Source: Brucella tritici
GTDB taxonomy: Bacteria > Pseudomonadota > Alphaproteobacteria > Rhizobiales > Rhizobiaceae
Direction of reading: 5' to 3'
DNA: 64,000 nucleotides
NCBI RefSeq assembly: GCF_902825325.1
Contig: NZ_CADEAR010000003.1
Location: 403,217-467,216 of the forward strand
Shown here: one piece after another, positions 19,135 through 27,722 of the stretch
Numbering within the stretch: the first letter of the stretch is position 1
Layout of the letters: every line of letters starts with the position of its first letter
Program-made: the position numbers and the translations under genes
Notes under the pieces: model-generated
What the model saw: the letters and a program-made list of their open reading frames with translations, nothing else
The model's database searches: none
Told to the model about the DNA's origin: nothing

Positions 19135-22100
19135 TTGGGCCGCATATTCGTCATCGTCGGCGGGCTTCTCGTGCTGCTGTTGACGGCAGCACTTGTTGTG
19201 CCGCCTTTTGTTGACTGGAGCGGCTATCGTGCCGATTTCGAGCGCGAGGCGAGCCGTGTTCTGGGCCGTCCCGTCAAGGTCGCCGGTGACGTCAGTGCGC
19301 GGCTTTTGCCGTTTCCTTCCGTCGCGTTCTCTGATGTGCGTGTTGGGGCCGATGCAACTCATCCGGTGATGACTGTCGATACGTTTTCGATGGATGCCGA
19401 ACTGATGCCGTTTCTGCGCGGCCAGCTTCTGATTTTCGATATGCGCGTGGATCGTCCTCGGGCTACAATTTCTCTCGACAAAAGCGGCAAGGTTGATTGG
19501 GCAATCCGCCCATCGACGCCGCTCGATCCGACGAAAATCAAGCTGGAACGGCTTTCCGTCAATGACGGAACGATTACCCTTCGCGAACAGGCAAGCGGTC
19601 GCAGTCATACAGCTACCGAACTCAATGCTGTGATCTCGGCAAACAGTCTTGCAGGTCCGTGGCAAGCAAACGGAAGTCTCGTTCTTCAGGGCGAAAGGCT
19701 GGCGATCGATCTTTCGAGCGGCGAGGCGAAGCCGGACGGGTCGCTACGTGTACGCGCTCGAATCTCGCCGGATGCTATCCCAGCTACTTTCGAGACGGAT
19801 GGCGATGTGACCGTAACTGACGGTCGGCTCGACTATGCCGGTGATTTTTCGCTTCGCTCTTCCGATATGGTTGCCAAGACGACTAAGGAACAGAAAACGC
19901 CGACGGAAGCGCCCTTCTTCAGTGGTGTGCGAGTAACCGGTAAATTCAAGGCGGATCGCAATCGCTTCGATGCCAGCGAATTCCGGATGGAGCAGGGACC
20001 TGCCGACAATCCTTATGTAGTGAACGGCAAGGCATTTATCGATTATGGCGACAAGCCGCGTTTCGAGGTCAGCGCCGATGGACAGCAGCTTTTCTGGGGG
20101 CCGAATGAAGCCACCAGCGAAGAACAATCCGGTTCCGCAATGCCGGCGGCTGATCGTATTACGATAGCACGCCGCGTTCTCGAGCAACTGCCCATTCCGA
20201 CCATACCCGGCAATGTGGATTTGCGTCTTCCTGCCGTCATCGCGGGCGGCACAACGATACGCTCGGTCACAGTGAGCGCGGAACCGGACGGAAAGAACTG
20301 GAATATTCGTCAGTTCGCTGCCGACCTTCCGGGACGAACCAAGGTAGAAGCCAAGGGCACGCTCTCGGTTGGCAAGGATTTCGGCTTCAGGGGCGATATG
20401 CTCGTTGCCTCACGTCAGCCGTCCGGTCTGGCAAGCTGGCTCAACGAGACTGTTGACGATTCCGTGCGCAAGCTCGAAGGCGCGGGTTTTTCAGGACAGG
20501 TCGATCTTCGTGACGGAATGCAGCGGATCGATAATCTCGAAATTGCGTTGGGGAAGACAACACTCAAAGGCTCGTTTGTTCGCGAAGTGAAGGGGCTGGC
20601 GCAGCCAGCGATCACGCTAGCCCTCAATGGCGGCGCGGTTGAAAGCGAAGCGCTACAAGCCTTTACAGCCTTTTTCTCCAGTGGTGACGGGCTGGGTTTT
20701 CTCGACGGTCAGTCGCTGAACCTGGCATTCAAGGCAGGGCCCGTCCGCTATCAGGACATGGAAGCGGGCAATGTCGATATGGCGATTCGGCTGCATGACG
20801 GGCGCTTCGATTTCGACCGGCTGCTGGTCGGTGATGTAGCGGGCACGACGCTGACCGCAACAGGCACTTATGAGCCTTTTGCCAATACGCCTTCCGGCTC
20901 GCTCGATGCGACGATCCTGTCCGGCGACCTTTCGCGTTTCCTCTCGTTGATGGCCAATCGCTATCCGCAGCTCCCGCTGTTTCATGCGCTCTCGATCCGT
21001 GCGGCGAATTTTCCAGGGTTGTTCGAGGATAGCGAAATTAATGTCATTGCCAACGCGGTGGCGCCGTCCGTGCCACAAGCCGACAAGGTGCCTTCAAAAG
21101 GTACGGCATCCAAGGGCAAGGGTGCACGGCCTGTCGAGACAAATACCAAAAGCGCTCCTGGTGTCGGCGAATTTTCGTTCAGCGTTACCGGAAAAACAGG
21201 CGGCATGAAGTTGGACCTTTCGGGCACGGCGAGCGGCGGCGAGGGTGAGAGCGAGCCGTTACAGATGCAATTGAACGGCACGGCAACATCGGATCAAGGC
21301 GAGGTGGTACTCGCATTGATCGGCTTACCCGCCTTGCCGCTTGGGCTTGCTGGTGAGCTCACTGCCGATCTGAGCATGCAGGGTGCGCCGAGTGCAGGCA
21401 TGCGGACATTGCTCAAGCTCACGGTACCTGACGGGTCGGCTGTGGCAGATGGTGTGATTTCGTTGATCGGAGGGGATGTCGCTGCCAGCGGCAAGGCCCA
21501 ACTGAAGTCCGCCGATCTGCAACCGTTCATCGCAACGGCGGGTTTCGCACTGCCCGGATTTGGTGAAGGGCTTTCGGCAGACCTTGCCAGCGATTTTCAG
21601 TTTGCAAAGGGTATCTTGCGGTTCCCCAATCTCGCCGGAAAGCTGGATGGAGAAGATGTTTCCGCGCGGCTGGAGGCCAATTTTGCCGATAGCGGTCTGC
21701 CGCAGTTGAAGGGGGAGGCAAAGCTCGCGACGCTTGAGGTCGCTAGTCTTGCAGCGATCATGCTTGGGCAGGATGCATTCGAGCCGGCAAAGCCCACCGC
21801 GAAGTCAATCTGGCCACGCGGAGCATTCGCGGTCCGCCCGTCACTGCCGCTGCTGTTGGACATGAAACTCAGCGTGGCGCAGGCTCACATGGATGGATTT
21901 GGAACGGCCACGGACTTTGCCGCACGGCTTGTGAAGACCATGGACGGGCTCCAGTTGAATGAATTGACCGGCAACTGGGCGGGTGGATATCTCATTGGCA
22001 ACGTGTCTCTGAGCAACAGCGACAAGAACGCTATCCTCTCGACAGAGCTGAAATGGAGTGGCGCAAACCTCAAGGATTTTTACCAGCTCGAGAGTGGTAT

Positions 22101-22971
22101 TGCACCGCTTGGCGGTGTAGTGAAGGCTGCTGTTAATCTGAATGGCAGTGGTGAGAGCGTTACCGCACTGGTCGGGTCATTGGCCGGAACTGCAAGTTTT
22201 GATGTGGAGAATTTTACCGTCAATGGTCTGGATGGGACGGCATTGCCTGCAATGATCGCGGCAGCCGATGCCACGGGCGACCAGTCTTCCGGTCCTGACA
22301 AGCTCGCTTCCAAGCAATTTGTCGCCATTGCCGATAAGGCAACCGGGCAGGGCACATTTGCACCCGGTAATGCGCGGTTTGACTTTACGATCAGCGGCGG
22401 TGTCGCGCGTATGGCTGCGGCAAATCTGAGCGATGGAAGTGCTGCTCTTCTCAGCGATCTGCAATTCGATCTGTCGACACTTGGAATTGGCGGAAACGGT
22501 ACTTTGACATTCCAGAACGGGGATGGCGCCGATACTGGCATCTCGCCGCAGGTAGCCTTCTCGCTGGGCGGTAGCTACAACGAGCCCCAGATGTCATTCG
22601 ACAAGCAGCCGCTCGTTCAGTTCCTGACCCAGCGTGCGCTTGAACGGGAACAGGAACGTGTTGAATCCATGCAGGCGAGCCTGATGGAAAAGCAGCGTCT
22701 TCGTCGTCAGCTTGGGCTTTTCGAAGCGGATGAAGCGGAACGTGATCGTTCGCAGCGTGAGGACGAGGCGAGACGACGCGCCGAGGCCAGTGCGCGCGAA
22801 GTGGCTCGGAAAACTGCTGAGGAAGCCCAACGGCTTGAGGCAGAGAAACCCCAAGGCGGGCCGGCTGGTGGATCGAAAGATCCCCTGGTATCGCCAGAGG
22901 GCGGTCAATCCCTGAATGAATTCCTGAAAAGTCTGGAACCGACACCTGCGCTACCAGCACCTCAGCCTTGA
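19135..22971 (+). CDS. AsmA family protein
   Basis: AsmA-like proteins bridge the periplasm and are thought to help lipid or outer-membrane traffic. The 1278-aa product begins with one membrane segment (residues 2-24) and the family opening PPFVDWSGYRADFEREASRVLGRPVKV. A long beta-rich region follows, with repeated short strands and glycine turns, and an AsmA_2-type C-terminal half. The tail (about residues 1155-1278) is a charged, Glu/Arg/Ala-rich coiled-coil then a Pro/Gly stretch. The start is TTG 19135, 9 nt after a GGAG; no ATG fits better. Its 3' end overlaps the convergent ribbon-helix-helix gene by 10 nt. Confidence 0.88.
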   Translation: MGRIFVIVGGLLVLLLTAALVVPPFVDWSGYRADFEREASRVLGRPVKVAGDVSARLLPFPSVAFSDVRVGADATHPVMTVDTFSMDAELMPFLRGQLLIFDMRVDRPRATISLDKSGKVDWAIRPSTPLDPTKIKLERLSVNDGTITLREQASGRSHTATELNAVISANSLAGPWQANGSLVLQGERLAIDLSSGEAKPDGSLRVRARISPDAIPATFETDGDVTVTDGRLDYAGDFSLRSSDMVAKTTKEQKTPTEAPFFSGVRVTGKFKADRNRFDASEFRMEQGPADNPYVVNGKAFIDYGDKPRFEVSADGQQLFWGPNEATSEEQSGSAMPAADRITIARRVLEQLPIPTIPGNVDLRLPAVIAGGTTIRSVTVSAEPDGKNWNIRQFAADLPGRTKVEAKGTLSVGKDFGFRGDMLVASRQPSGLASWLNETVDDSVRKLEGAGFSGQVDLRDGMQRIDNLEIALGKTTLKGSFVREVKGLAQPAITLALNGGAVESEALQAFTAFFSSGDGLGFLDGQSLNLAFKAGPVRYQDMEAGNVDMAIRLHDGRFDFDRLLVGDVAGTTLTATGTYEPFANTPSGSLDATILSGDLSRFLSLMANRYPQLPLFHALSIRAANFPGLFEDSEINVIANAVAPSVPQADKVPSKGTASKGKGARPVETNTKSAPGVGEFSFSVTGKTGGMKLDLSGTASGGEGESEPLQMQLNGTATSDQGEVVLALIGLPALPLGLAGELTADLSMQGAPSAGMRTLLKLTVPDGSAVADGVISLIGGDVAASGKAQLKSADLQPFIATAGFALPGFGEGLSADLASDFQFAKGILRFPNLAGKLDGEDVSARLEANFADSGLPQLKGEAKLATLEVASLAAIMLGQDAFEPAKPTAKSIWPRGAFAVRPSLPLLLDMKLSVAQAHMDGFGTATDFAARLVKTMDGLQLNELTGNWAGGYLIGNVSLSNSDKNAILSTELKWSGANLKDFYQLESGIAPLGGVVKAAVNLNGSGESVTALVGSLAGTASFDVENFTVNGLDGTALPAMIAAADATGDQSSGPDKLASKQFVAIADKATGQGTFAPGNARFDFTISGGVARMAAANLSDGSAALLSDLQFDLSTLGIGGNGTLTFQNGDGADTGISPQVAFSLGGSYNEPQMSFDKQPLVQFLTQRALEREQERVESMQASLMEKQRLRRQLGLFEADEAERDRSQREDEARRRAEASAREVARKTAEEAQRLEAEKPQGGPAGGSKDPLVSPEGGQSLNEFLKSLEPTPALPAPQP

Positions 22972-23198
22972 GTTATTCTGGACTTAAGCCAGTCGAGAAC
23001 GTGGAGCCTGAGCGCGGAAGACAGATTGATTGACCTGTCACGCTTGCTGTCGATTTCGGCGATCAGAGCCGCCACGGACAACTCCCGCTCGGCAGCAATC
23101 TCCTCAATCAGTTCGAAAAATGGGTCTTCAAGCGTGTAGCTGGTCGCGTGTCCGCGAATACTGACGGAATGTTTGCGTAACCGCCCGGACGAGTTCAC
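22962..23198 (-). CDS. Ribbon-helix-helix domain protein
   Basis: The 78-aa product has the pattern of the PF13467 (RHH_4) family: RKHSVSIRGHATSYTLEDPFFELIEEIAAERELSVAALIAEID. These proteins are small arginine-repressor-like DNA binders of unknown targets. Start is GTG at 23198, overlapping the stop of the DUF4169 gene upstream (GTGA), so the two are translationally coupled. It converges with the AsmA gene, sharing 10 nt at their ends. Confidence 0.8.
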   Translation of the reverse strand: MNSSGRLRKHSVSIRGHATSYTLEDPFFELIEEIAAERELSVAALIAEIDSKRDRSINLSSALRLHVLDWLKSRITQG

Positions 23199-23395
23199 TT
23201 TGTCTCGTCCGGCTTATCGTTCTTTTCCAGACGGTTCTGATCCAGAAAACGTTCCACTTTCGTTGCTTCCGTACGGGCGAAGGCCTTTTCAGTCTTCGTT
23301 AGACCGAATTGAATGCGGTTCTGGTCAGCCCGATTTTCTTTTTCAGCGCGGGCTTTCTGCTTTTTAAACTGCCTGAGATTGACGATGTCGCTCAT
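23195..23395 (-). CDS. DUF4169 family protein
   Basis: The 66-aa highly basic, helical protein MSDIVNLRQFKKQKARAEKE matches the small alphaproteobacterial DUF4169 family; a quarter of its residues are Lys or Arg. No function is known. It overlaps the ribbon-helix-helix gene by 4 nt (GTGA). DUF4169 and RHH_4 genes commonly sit together in this bacterial group, so a shared task, perhaps nucleic-acid related, is inferred. Confidence 0.78.
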   Translation of the reverse strand: MSDIVNLRQFKKQKARAEKENRADQNRIQFGLTKTEKAFARTEATKVERFLDQNRLEKNDKPDETK

Positions 23396-23474
23396 GGAAC
23401 CACGTGGAAATGTTGAAGCTTCTGAAAAAATACTGCGTTTCGGTTCAATCTAGCAAGCTCGTAATAGGCTGGCT

Positions 23475-23651
23475 TTATTTCTGGGGGTCCTTCGGATTGG
23501 TAAACCACCAGATGGCCAAGGACACCAGAATTAGAAGTATGAGCCCAACTGTCATCTGCAGAAGAGGAAAGTTGGGTTCGTCCTTTGCCACAAAGAAGGC
23601 GGCTACGATGCCGCTTATCCACAATACTGCCTGAGCAATTGCACGAATCAT
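23475..23651 (-). CDS. Small two-helix membrane protein under an FNR-type promoter
   Basis: I do not recognise a family. Starting at ATG 23651 (MIRAIAQAVLWISG) the product is 58 aa with two hydrophobic segments, about residues 5-20 and 28-46, ending in WWFTNPKDPQK. The open frame extends upstream (to 23750) but that part contains the FNR box, a -10 box and start site, so it is probably untranslated leader. The promoter is at 23681-23729. Topology of two helices joined by a short polar loop (VAKDEPNFP) suggests a subunit or regulator in the inner membrane. It resembles small transmembrane accessory proteins in length only. An FNR promoter hints at a role in low oxygen. Confidence 0.65.
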   Translation of the reverse strand: MIRAIAQAVLWISGIVAAFFVAKDEPNFPLLQMTVGLILLILVSLAIWWFTNPKDPQK

Positions 23652-23680
23652 CGAAATCAATCCTGAACTGGTTGCCGTCA

Positions 23681-23729
23681 GAACAGAGTATAAAACGCCT
23701 GCTTGTTTTTCACCATTGATCACGATCAA
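23681..23729 (-). promoter_or_regulatory. FNR/FixK-type class II promoter of the 58-aa membrane protein
   Basis: TTGAT-CACG-ATCAA at 23716-23729 is a perfect match to the FNR/FixK consensus (TTGAT-N4-ATCAA). On the minus strand a -10 box TATACT lies at 23687-23692. The box centre is about 42 bp upstream of the expected start site near 23681, the classic class II spacing. ATG 23651 follows about 30 nt later. Confidence 0.75.
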
Positions 23730-23817
23730 CAGTGAATCTGAACTATCCAATCAAACAAACGGACGAAACCAGCAGGAGCTCTGGCACATTCTTCACATGA
23801 GGATGGACCGCGCGGAA

Positions 23818-24402
23818 TTATTTCTTCCGAAAGGCATCCAGAGAAACAACATCGGCAGAAGGTTTGGCTTCCTTGTCGGCGCCATCATCTGCATTGCTGT
23901 CTTTGGCCGCGGCGGCTTCTTTTTCGGCTGCAGTCTTGCGCGACTTCGATTTGGGCTTTTCTGACTTCTCGACCGGTGCTTCCGTCGGGAGGATTTCGAT
24001 AGGGGCTACATTGCCGCCTTCGTCATTGTCGCTTTCCGGCTGTGCGACCGCGACATCGAACTCGAGTTCGAAATTGACCGAAGGGTCGTAGAAGCCACGG
24101 ACGGCAGAAAAAGGCACCGTAAGCTTTTCAGGAATATCACCGAACGACAGGCCAACTTCGAACAGCTGATCTGTAACCAGCATGTCCCAGAACTGATGCT
24201 GCAAAACGATTGTCATCTGCTCGGGATATTTCTCCTTCAGGCGCGAGGAAATTCGCACACCGGGCGCTCCAGTCAGGAACGTGATGAAGAAATGATGGTT
24301 ACCTGGCAAGCCAGCCTTGGCCACTTCCGCAAGAACCTTGCGAATGACGCCGCGTAGGGCTTCCTGAGCGAGAATATCGTAACGGATTAGGTCCTGTACC
24401 AT
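23818..24402 (-). CDS. sspB: SspB-like ClpXP adaptor
   Basis: SspB tethers ssrA-tagged proteins to ClpXP. The 194-aa product has the SspB fold in its first 120 residues (LRYDILAQEALRGVIRKVLAEV, FITFLTGAPGVRISSRLKEKYPEQMTIVLQHQFWDM, FSVGLSFGDIPEKLTVPFSAVRGFYDPS) and a long disordered Lys/Ala/Glu-rich tail ending in VVSLDAFRKK, the ClpX-binding-type terminus. It is about 2.4 kb from the ssrA gene, though not in its operon. Upstream it has 142 bp to the TetR gene. Assignment is secure. Confidence 0.9.
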   Translation of the reverse strand: MVQDLIRYDILAQEALRGVIRKVLAEVAKAGLPGNHHFFITFLTGAPGVRISSRLKEKYPEQMTIVLQHQFWDMLVTDQLFEVGLSFGDIPEKLTVPFSAVRGFYDPSVNFELEFDVAVAQPESDNDEGGNVAPIEILPTEAPVEKSEKPKSKSRKTAAEKEAAAAKDSNADDGADKEAKPSADVVSLDAFRKK

Positions 24403-24543
24403 GGTTTGCTTATCCCACGGATTCGGAGGTCGATGTCAAGTTCGTTCTCGCAGGAACCGATGATATATGACTTGAAAATGCTACAGGGCGATGCCTGTGG
24501 CGGAAAGATGTGCAATTTTTGAACGCAGCAGGGTGCGCTTGCC

Positions 24544-25239
24544 CTATCGTCTTCCGAAGGCCATCAGGAAGGTGCGCACTCCGTTGACGGCGCTCTTCTC
24601 GATGATTGCATCATCAACGCCTTGGCCCGTCAGCATATGATAGTGCGTATCGGCATTGATGAGTGCCATGAAATGGCGTGCAGCAAGATCTGGATCGTCA
24701 ACGCGTAGATGTCCATCCATGGCAAGGCGCGCCAGACGTGCCGCTATAGCCGGAATAGCTTGTGCCGGACCTTTGGTGCTGCAAATATTGGCTGCGAGCG
24801 GCAGATTGGTATCGTTGGCCTGCATGACCTTGCGCAGAAACGCACCGGACGAATCGTAAATGCAATTCCGGCTCATGCGGATCGAGAAAGCCACCAGATC
24901 GTGCTCCAGATTTTCCCCAGTCTGGGGGAAGGTAGCCAGAACTGCGAACAGGCTCGCATTCATGCGCGCAAGCGCATCCTCAACGACGGCGGCAAGCAAG
25001 GCTTCCTTGTCGCGATAGTGATTATAGATGGTCTGACGCGACACGCCCGCTTCGTTGGCAATAAGGTCTATGCTCGCGCCCTGAAAACCATCGCGATTGA
25101 AAACGCGTGCCGCAGAGCACAAAATGAAGTCGCGCTTCATGCACTGTCCGGGCTTTATCGCCGCGGAATTCAGGCCCTTTTCGGATACAGCACGCTTCTC
25201 GGGCAGGGCGGCCATGTCGATTATGTCAGTAGGCTTCAT
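24544..25239 (-). CDS. TetR family repressor, divergent from an MFS exporter
   Basis: The 231-aa product (start ATG 25239, MKPTDIIDM) has the TetR helix-turn-helix at about residues 45-75: AARVFNRDGFQGASIDLIANEAGVSRQTIYNHYRDKEAL. The ligand-binding domain follows and resembles the TetR_C class found with Bcr/CflA pumps. The open frame extends upstream through the operators, so an internal start is needed; ATG 25239 has a GGAG 2-3 nt before it and ATG 25215 is an alternative. Two operator-like palindromes lie at 25270-25303 between this gene and the divergent exporter, consistent with repression of both. Confidence 0.85.
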   Translation of the reverse strand: MKPTDIIDMAALPEKRAVSEKGLNSAAIKPGQCMKRDFILCSAARVFNRDGFQGASIDLIANEAGVSRQTIYNHYRDKEALLAAVVEDALARMNASLFAVLATFPQTGENLEHDLVAFSIRMSRNCIYDSSGAFLRKVMQANDTNLPLAANICSTKGPAQAIPAIAARLARLAMDGHLRVDDPDLAARHFMALINADTHYHMLTGQGVDDAIIEKSAVNGVRTFLMAFGRR

Positions 25240-25269
25240 AACTCCAACATAAGATAGCTTGACGTTTTG

Positions 25270-25303
25270 GACAATGGTGTCTAATTTGACATTAGTGTCA
25301 AAT
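25270..25303. promoter_or_regulatory. Double palindromic TetR operator
   Basis: Two related dyads: GACAATGGTGTC at 25270-25281 (imperfect in the centre) and a perfect 20-bp palindrome, AATTTGACA then TT, AG then TGTCAAAT, at 25284-25303. Their centres are 18 bp apart, roughly two helical turns, as in cooperative TetR binding. They lie between the tetR and MFS start codons. Confidence 0.7.
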
Positions 25304-25533
25304 CTGTTTTGACCATGCGTATAGAATGCCTTTCGTTGCAGAGTTTTCAAGTGTCGACTGTAATGGAAAACAGGTCGACATCATACGGCTCAGACGAAAA
25401 CTGGTAGCGAATACAAATAATTATCTGTCCTGTACCGATTTTGCGAGCCCGATGGCGCCATCCTCCCAAGCAAAACCGGAGATCCGAAATCGGTGCGGGA
25501 ATCTCACGAAACATTGATGAAAGCGCGTCCCCC

Positions 25534-26745
25534 ATGGCTTCTAGTCTTGTGCGCAATGCCATTGTTCTTGGCCTTCTTTCCGCCATTGGCCCATTTGCGA
25601 TCGATATGTATCTGCCAGCTCTGCCCACCATTGCCGCTGATTTGCATGCGGAAACTGGTGCTGTGCAGATGAGTCTTCTGGCCTTTTTCATTGCTCTTGC
25701 GGTTGCGCAGCTTTTCTGCGGGCCGCTGTCCGACATGGTCGGACGCAAACTTCCGCTTTACGGCGGTCTGGTACTGTTTGGTATCGGCAGTATCGGTTCT
25801 GCTATGGCGACCGATATAGATGTGCTGGTGCTTTTCCGCTTCGTTCAGGGGCTGGGAGCAGCGGCAGGTATGGTCATTCCACGGGCTGTCGTGCGCGACC
25901 TTCATACAGGCATCGAGGCAGCGCGTCTGATGTCGCTTCTGATGCTGGTTTTCTCTATTTCGCCGATTCTGGCGCCGCTGACCGGCTCGGTCATCATCAG
26001 TTTCTTTGGCTGGCGTGGTGTTTTCTGGGCGGTTCTGGTCGCTGCCGCTATCGGTATCATTCTGGTGGCAACTGCACAGAAAGAGACGCGGACGGCAGAG
26101 GCACGACTTGAAAGCAATCTGGGCAGTGCCCTGCGCGGCTATGGCCGTCTGCTCAAGGACCGTTATTTCCTTGGGTTGGTTTTTGTCGGCGGCTTTGGCA
26201 TCGCGTCGTTCTTCGTCTATCTCGCGAATTCGTCCTTCGTGCTTATCGACCATTACGGCCTGACGCCGACGCAATATGCCATTGCATTCTCGGCCAATGC
26301 GGTATCGTTCTTCGGCGTGTCGCAGTTGAATGGGTGGTTGGGATCGCGCTTCGGGCTTCGCCGCGTCATGCGATTCGCGGTCTCCGGTTTTGCAGCGGCA
26401 ATGCTCGCCATGTTCGCCGCGGCACTCATGGGCCATCAGTCGCTTTGGCTGATCGCAGGCTTCCTGTTCGTGGGATATGGTTTTCTCGGCCTCGTTATCC
26501 CGACAACGGCAGTTCTGGCTCTTGAGGATTACGGCGAGATTGCTGGAACTGCTTCCGCGCTGATGGGGACGCTGCATTTCGTGATTGGCGGCGTGGCGAT
26601 TGGTGTAACCGGTTCATTCTTTGATGGAACGGCTCTGCCGATGGTAGGCGGAATCGCCGGTTGTGCGCTGACGGCCTTCGTGCTGACGCAGATCGTTCTT
26701 TCGCGTAAGGCGAGCGAACTGGATACGGAAGCTGCGGCTGCATAG
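25534..26745 (+). CDS. Bcr/CflA family multidrug MFS transporter
   Basis: The 403-aa inner-membrane antiporter has 12 predicted helices and the Bcr/CflA opening IVLGLLSAIGPFAIDMYLPALPTIAADL, the MFS motif A GPLSDMVGRKLPL between helices 2 and 3, and motif C-like VFSISPILAPLTGSVI. Drug export (for example chloramphenicol-type compounds) is inferred from family only. I chose ATG 25534, which precedes the first helix directly; the frame is open further upstream but the extra residues are not like the family. Divergent TetR and its double operator give the likely control. The tmRNA gene on the opposite strand follows. Confidence 0.85.
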   Translation: MASSLVRNAIVLGLLSAIGPFAIDMYLPALPTIAADLHAETGAVQMSLLAFFIALAVAQLFCGPLSDMVGRKLPLYGGLVLFGIGSIGSAMATDIDVLVLFRFVQGLGAAAGMVIPRAVVRDLHTGIEAARLMSLLMLVFSISPILAPLTGSVIISFFGWRGVFWAVLVAAAIGIILVATAQKETRTAEARLESNLGSALRGYGRLLKDRYFLGLVFVGGFGIASFFVYLANSSFVLIDHYGLTPTQYAIAFSANAVSFFGVSQLNGWLGSRFGLRRVMRFAVSGFAAAMLAMFAAALMGHQSLWLIAGFLFVGYGFLGLVIPTTAVLALEDYGEIAGTASALMGTLHFVIGGVAIGVTGSFFDGTALPMVGGIAGCALTAFVLTQIVLSRKASELDTEAAAA

Positions 26746-26759
26746 GCTTTGGGGAAGGG

Positions 26760-27090
26760 AAAGTGGAGGCTTCTGTTGCCAGGTGCCTCCGAACCCCGCC
26801 TTAAGGGGCTAACCCTAAGGACTTTAGAGTGGGTTTCCCGCACCGCCATTAGGCAGCGAGAGCATAACCCTGAGCTTTGTTGTCATTTGCAACTACTCAA
26901 TTGACCCGATAACGGTGGTATCATGCCGAGTAAAAGAGCGATCTTTACACCCTTGTCGATCCTATTTCGCCCCCGCCACAGTACAAACCGATAGGCTGAT
27001 CTGTATTCTGGTGGAGGCGCCGGGTACCGCCCCCGGGTCCAATGGGTTTATTACACCGTCCGTTTATCACCATAGTCGGCTTGCGCCGAC
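26760..27090 (-). ncRNA. ssrA: Transfer-messenger RNA, circularly permuted two-piece form
   Basis: Read on the minus strand, the acceptor piece comes first and ends in CCA at 27009-27011. Its acceptor 3' strand (complement of 27013-27019) pairs with GGGGGCG at 26968-26974, the 5' end of the coding piece (GGGGGCGAAATAGGATCGAC). A T-arm of 5 bp with a 7-nt loop precedes the CCA. The tag frame at 26849-26890 encodes ANDNKAQGYALAA and a TAA stop. The coding piece ends near a GGAGGC/GCCTCC hairpin at 26765-26790. The intervening segment (26975-27008) is removed in processing. The 5' end of the acceptor piece is approximate. Confidence 0.95.
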
Positions 27091-27315
27091 ACGCCGTATA
27101 TAGGCGCGGTTGATCGTGATTGGAAGAGGGGGCGCAGTTTTTAACGGGGTTTGCCTGCGAACCTCGACAACTAGCCCTTGCGTTCATTTTTCATTGACAG
27201 CCTGCATTTGCTGGTCAATCCTCGCAACATATCGGGGTCGGCAAGTGAATTCTTATATAGCCGGATTCCGTGGCTGAAACGGGGTACTGTACCCCATTCG
27301 AAGGAGAGTGGATAT

Positions 27316-27627
27316 ATGAGTGAATATCTCGCGGATGTCCGTCGCTACGATGCCGGTGCCGATGAAGCTGTAGTCGACAAGATCGTCAAGCATCTGGGTA
27401 TTGCGTTGCGCAATCGCGATTCCTCGCTCGTTTCGGCAACGGACCCGGAAGAGATGAAGCGCGTCCGCACCAACTGGGTTGCGAAGAAACTCGGCGTCGA
27501 TGATGAAGCCAAGGGCGATGAAGTGGTTGCGCATGTTGCAGAAGTTATGAAGGGCGACCGCAACAAAAATCGCGTCACCTTCTATTATCTGGTTGCAAAG
27601 CAGCTCGGAAAACTCGGCGACCTTTGA
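27316..27627 (+). CDS. DUF2853 family protein
   Basis: The 103-aa soluble protein starts [39 protein letters not shown] and matches the short DUF2853 family, all-helical and of unknown function. ATG 27316 is preceded by AAGGAGAG, a strong ribosome binding site. A clear intrinsic terminator follows at 27651-27680, so it is its own transcription unit, separate from thyA. The gene sits beside, but divergent from, the tmRNA gene. Confidence 0.83.
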   Translation: MSEYLADVRRYDAGADEAVVDKIVKHLGIALRNRDSSLVSATDPEEMKRVRTNWVAKKLGVDDEAKGDEVVAHVAEVMKGDRNKNRVTFYYLVAKQLGKLGDL

Positions 27628-27650
27628 TCCACAGCGATCTCGTGAATCCA

Positions 27651-27680
27651 AAGCCCCGGTGTCTCACGCCGGGGTTTTTT
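27651..27680 (+). terminator. Intrinsic terminator after the DUF2853 gene
   Basis: A GC-rich stem (AGCCCCGG with CCGGGGTT) and loop TGTCTCACG is followed by a run of six or more T. It lies 24 nt after the stop of the DUF2853 gene and 43 nt before thyA. Confidence 0.85.
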
Positions 27681-27722
27681 CTTTATAGTGGTTTCAAAAC
27701 GAATCGGTTCCGGATAATCCTC

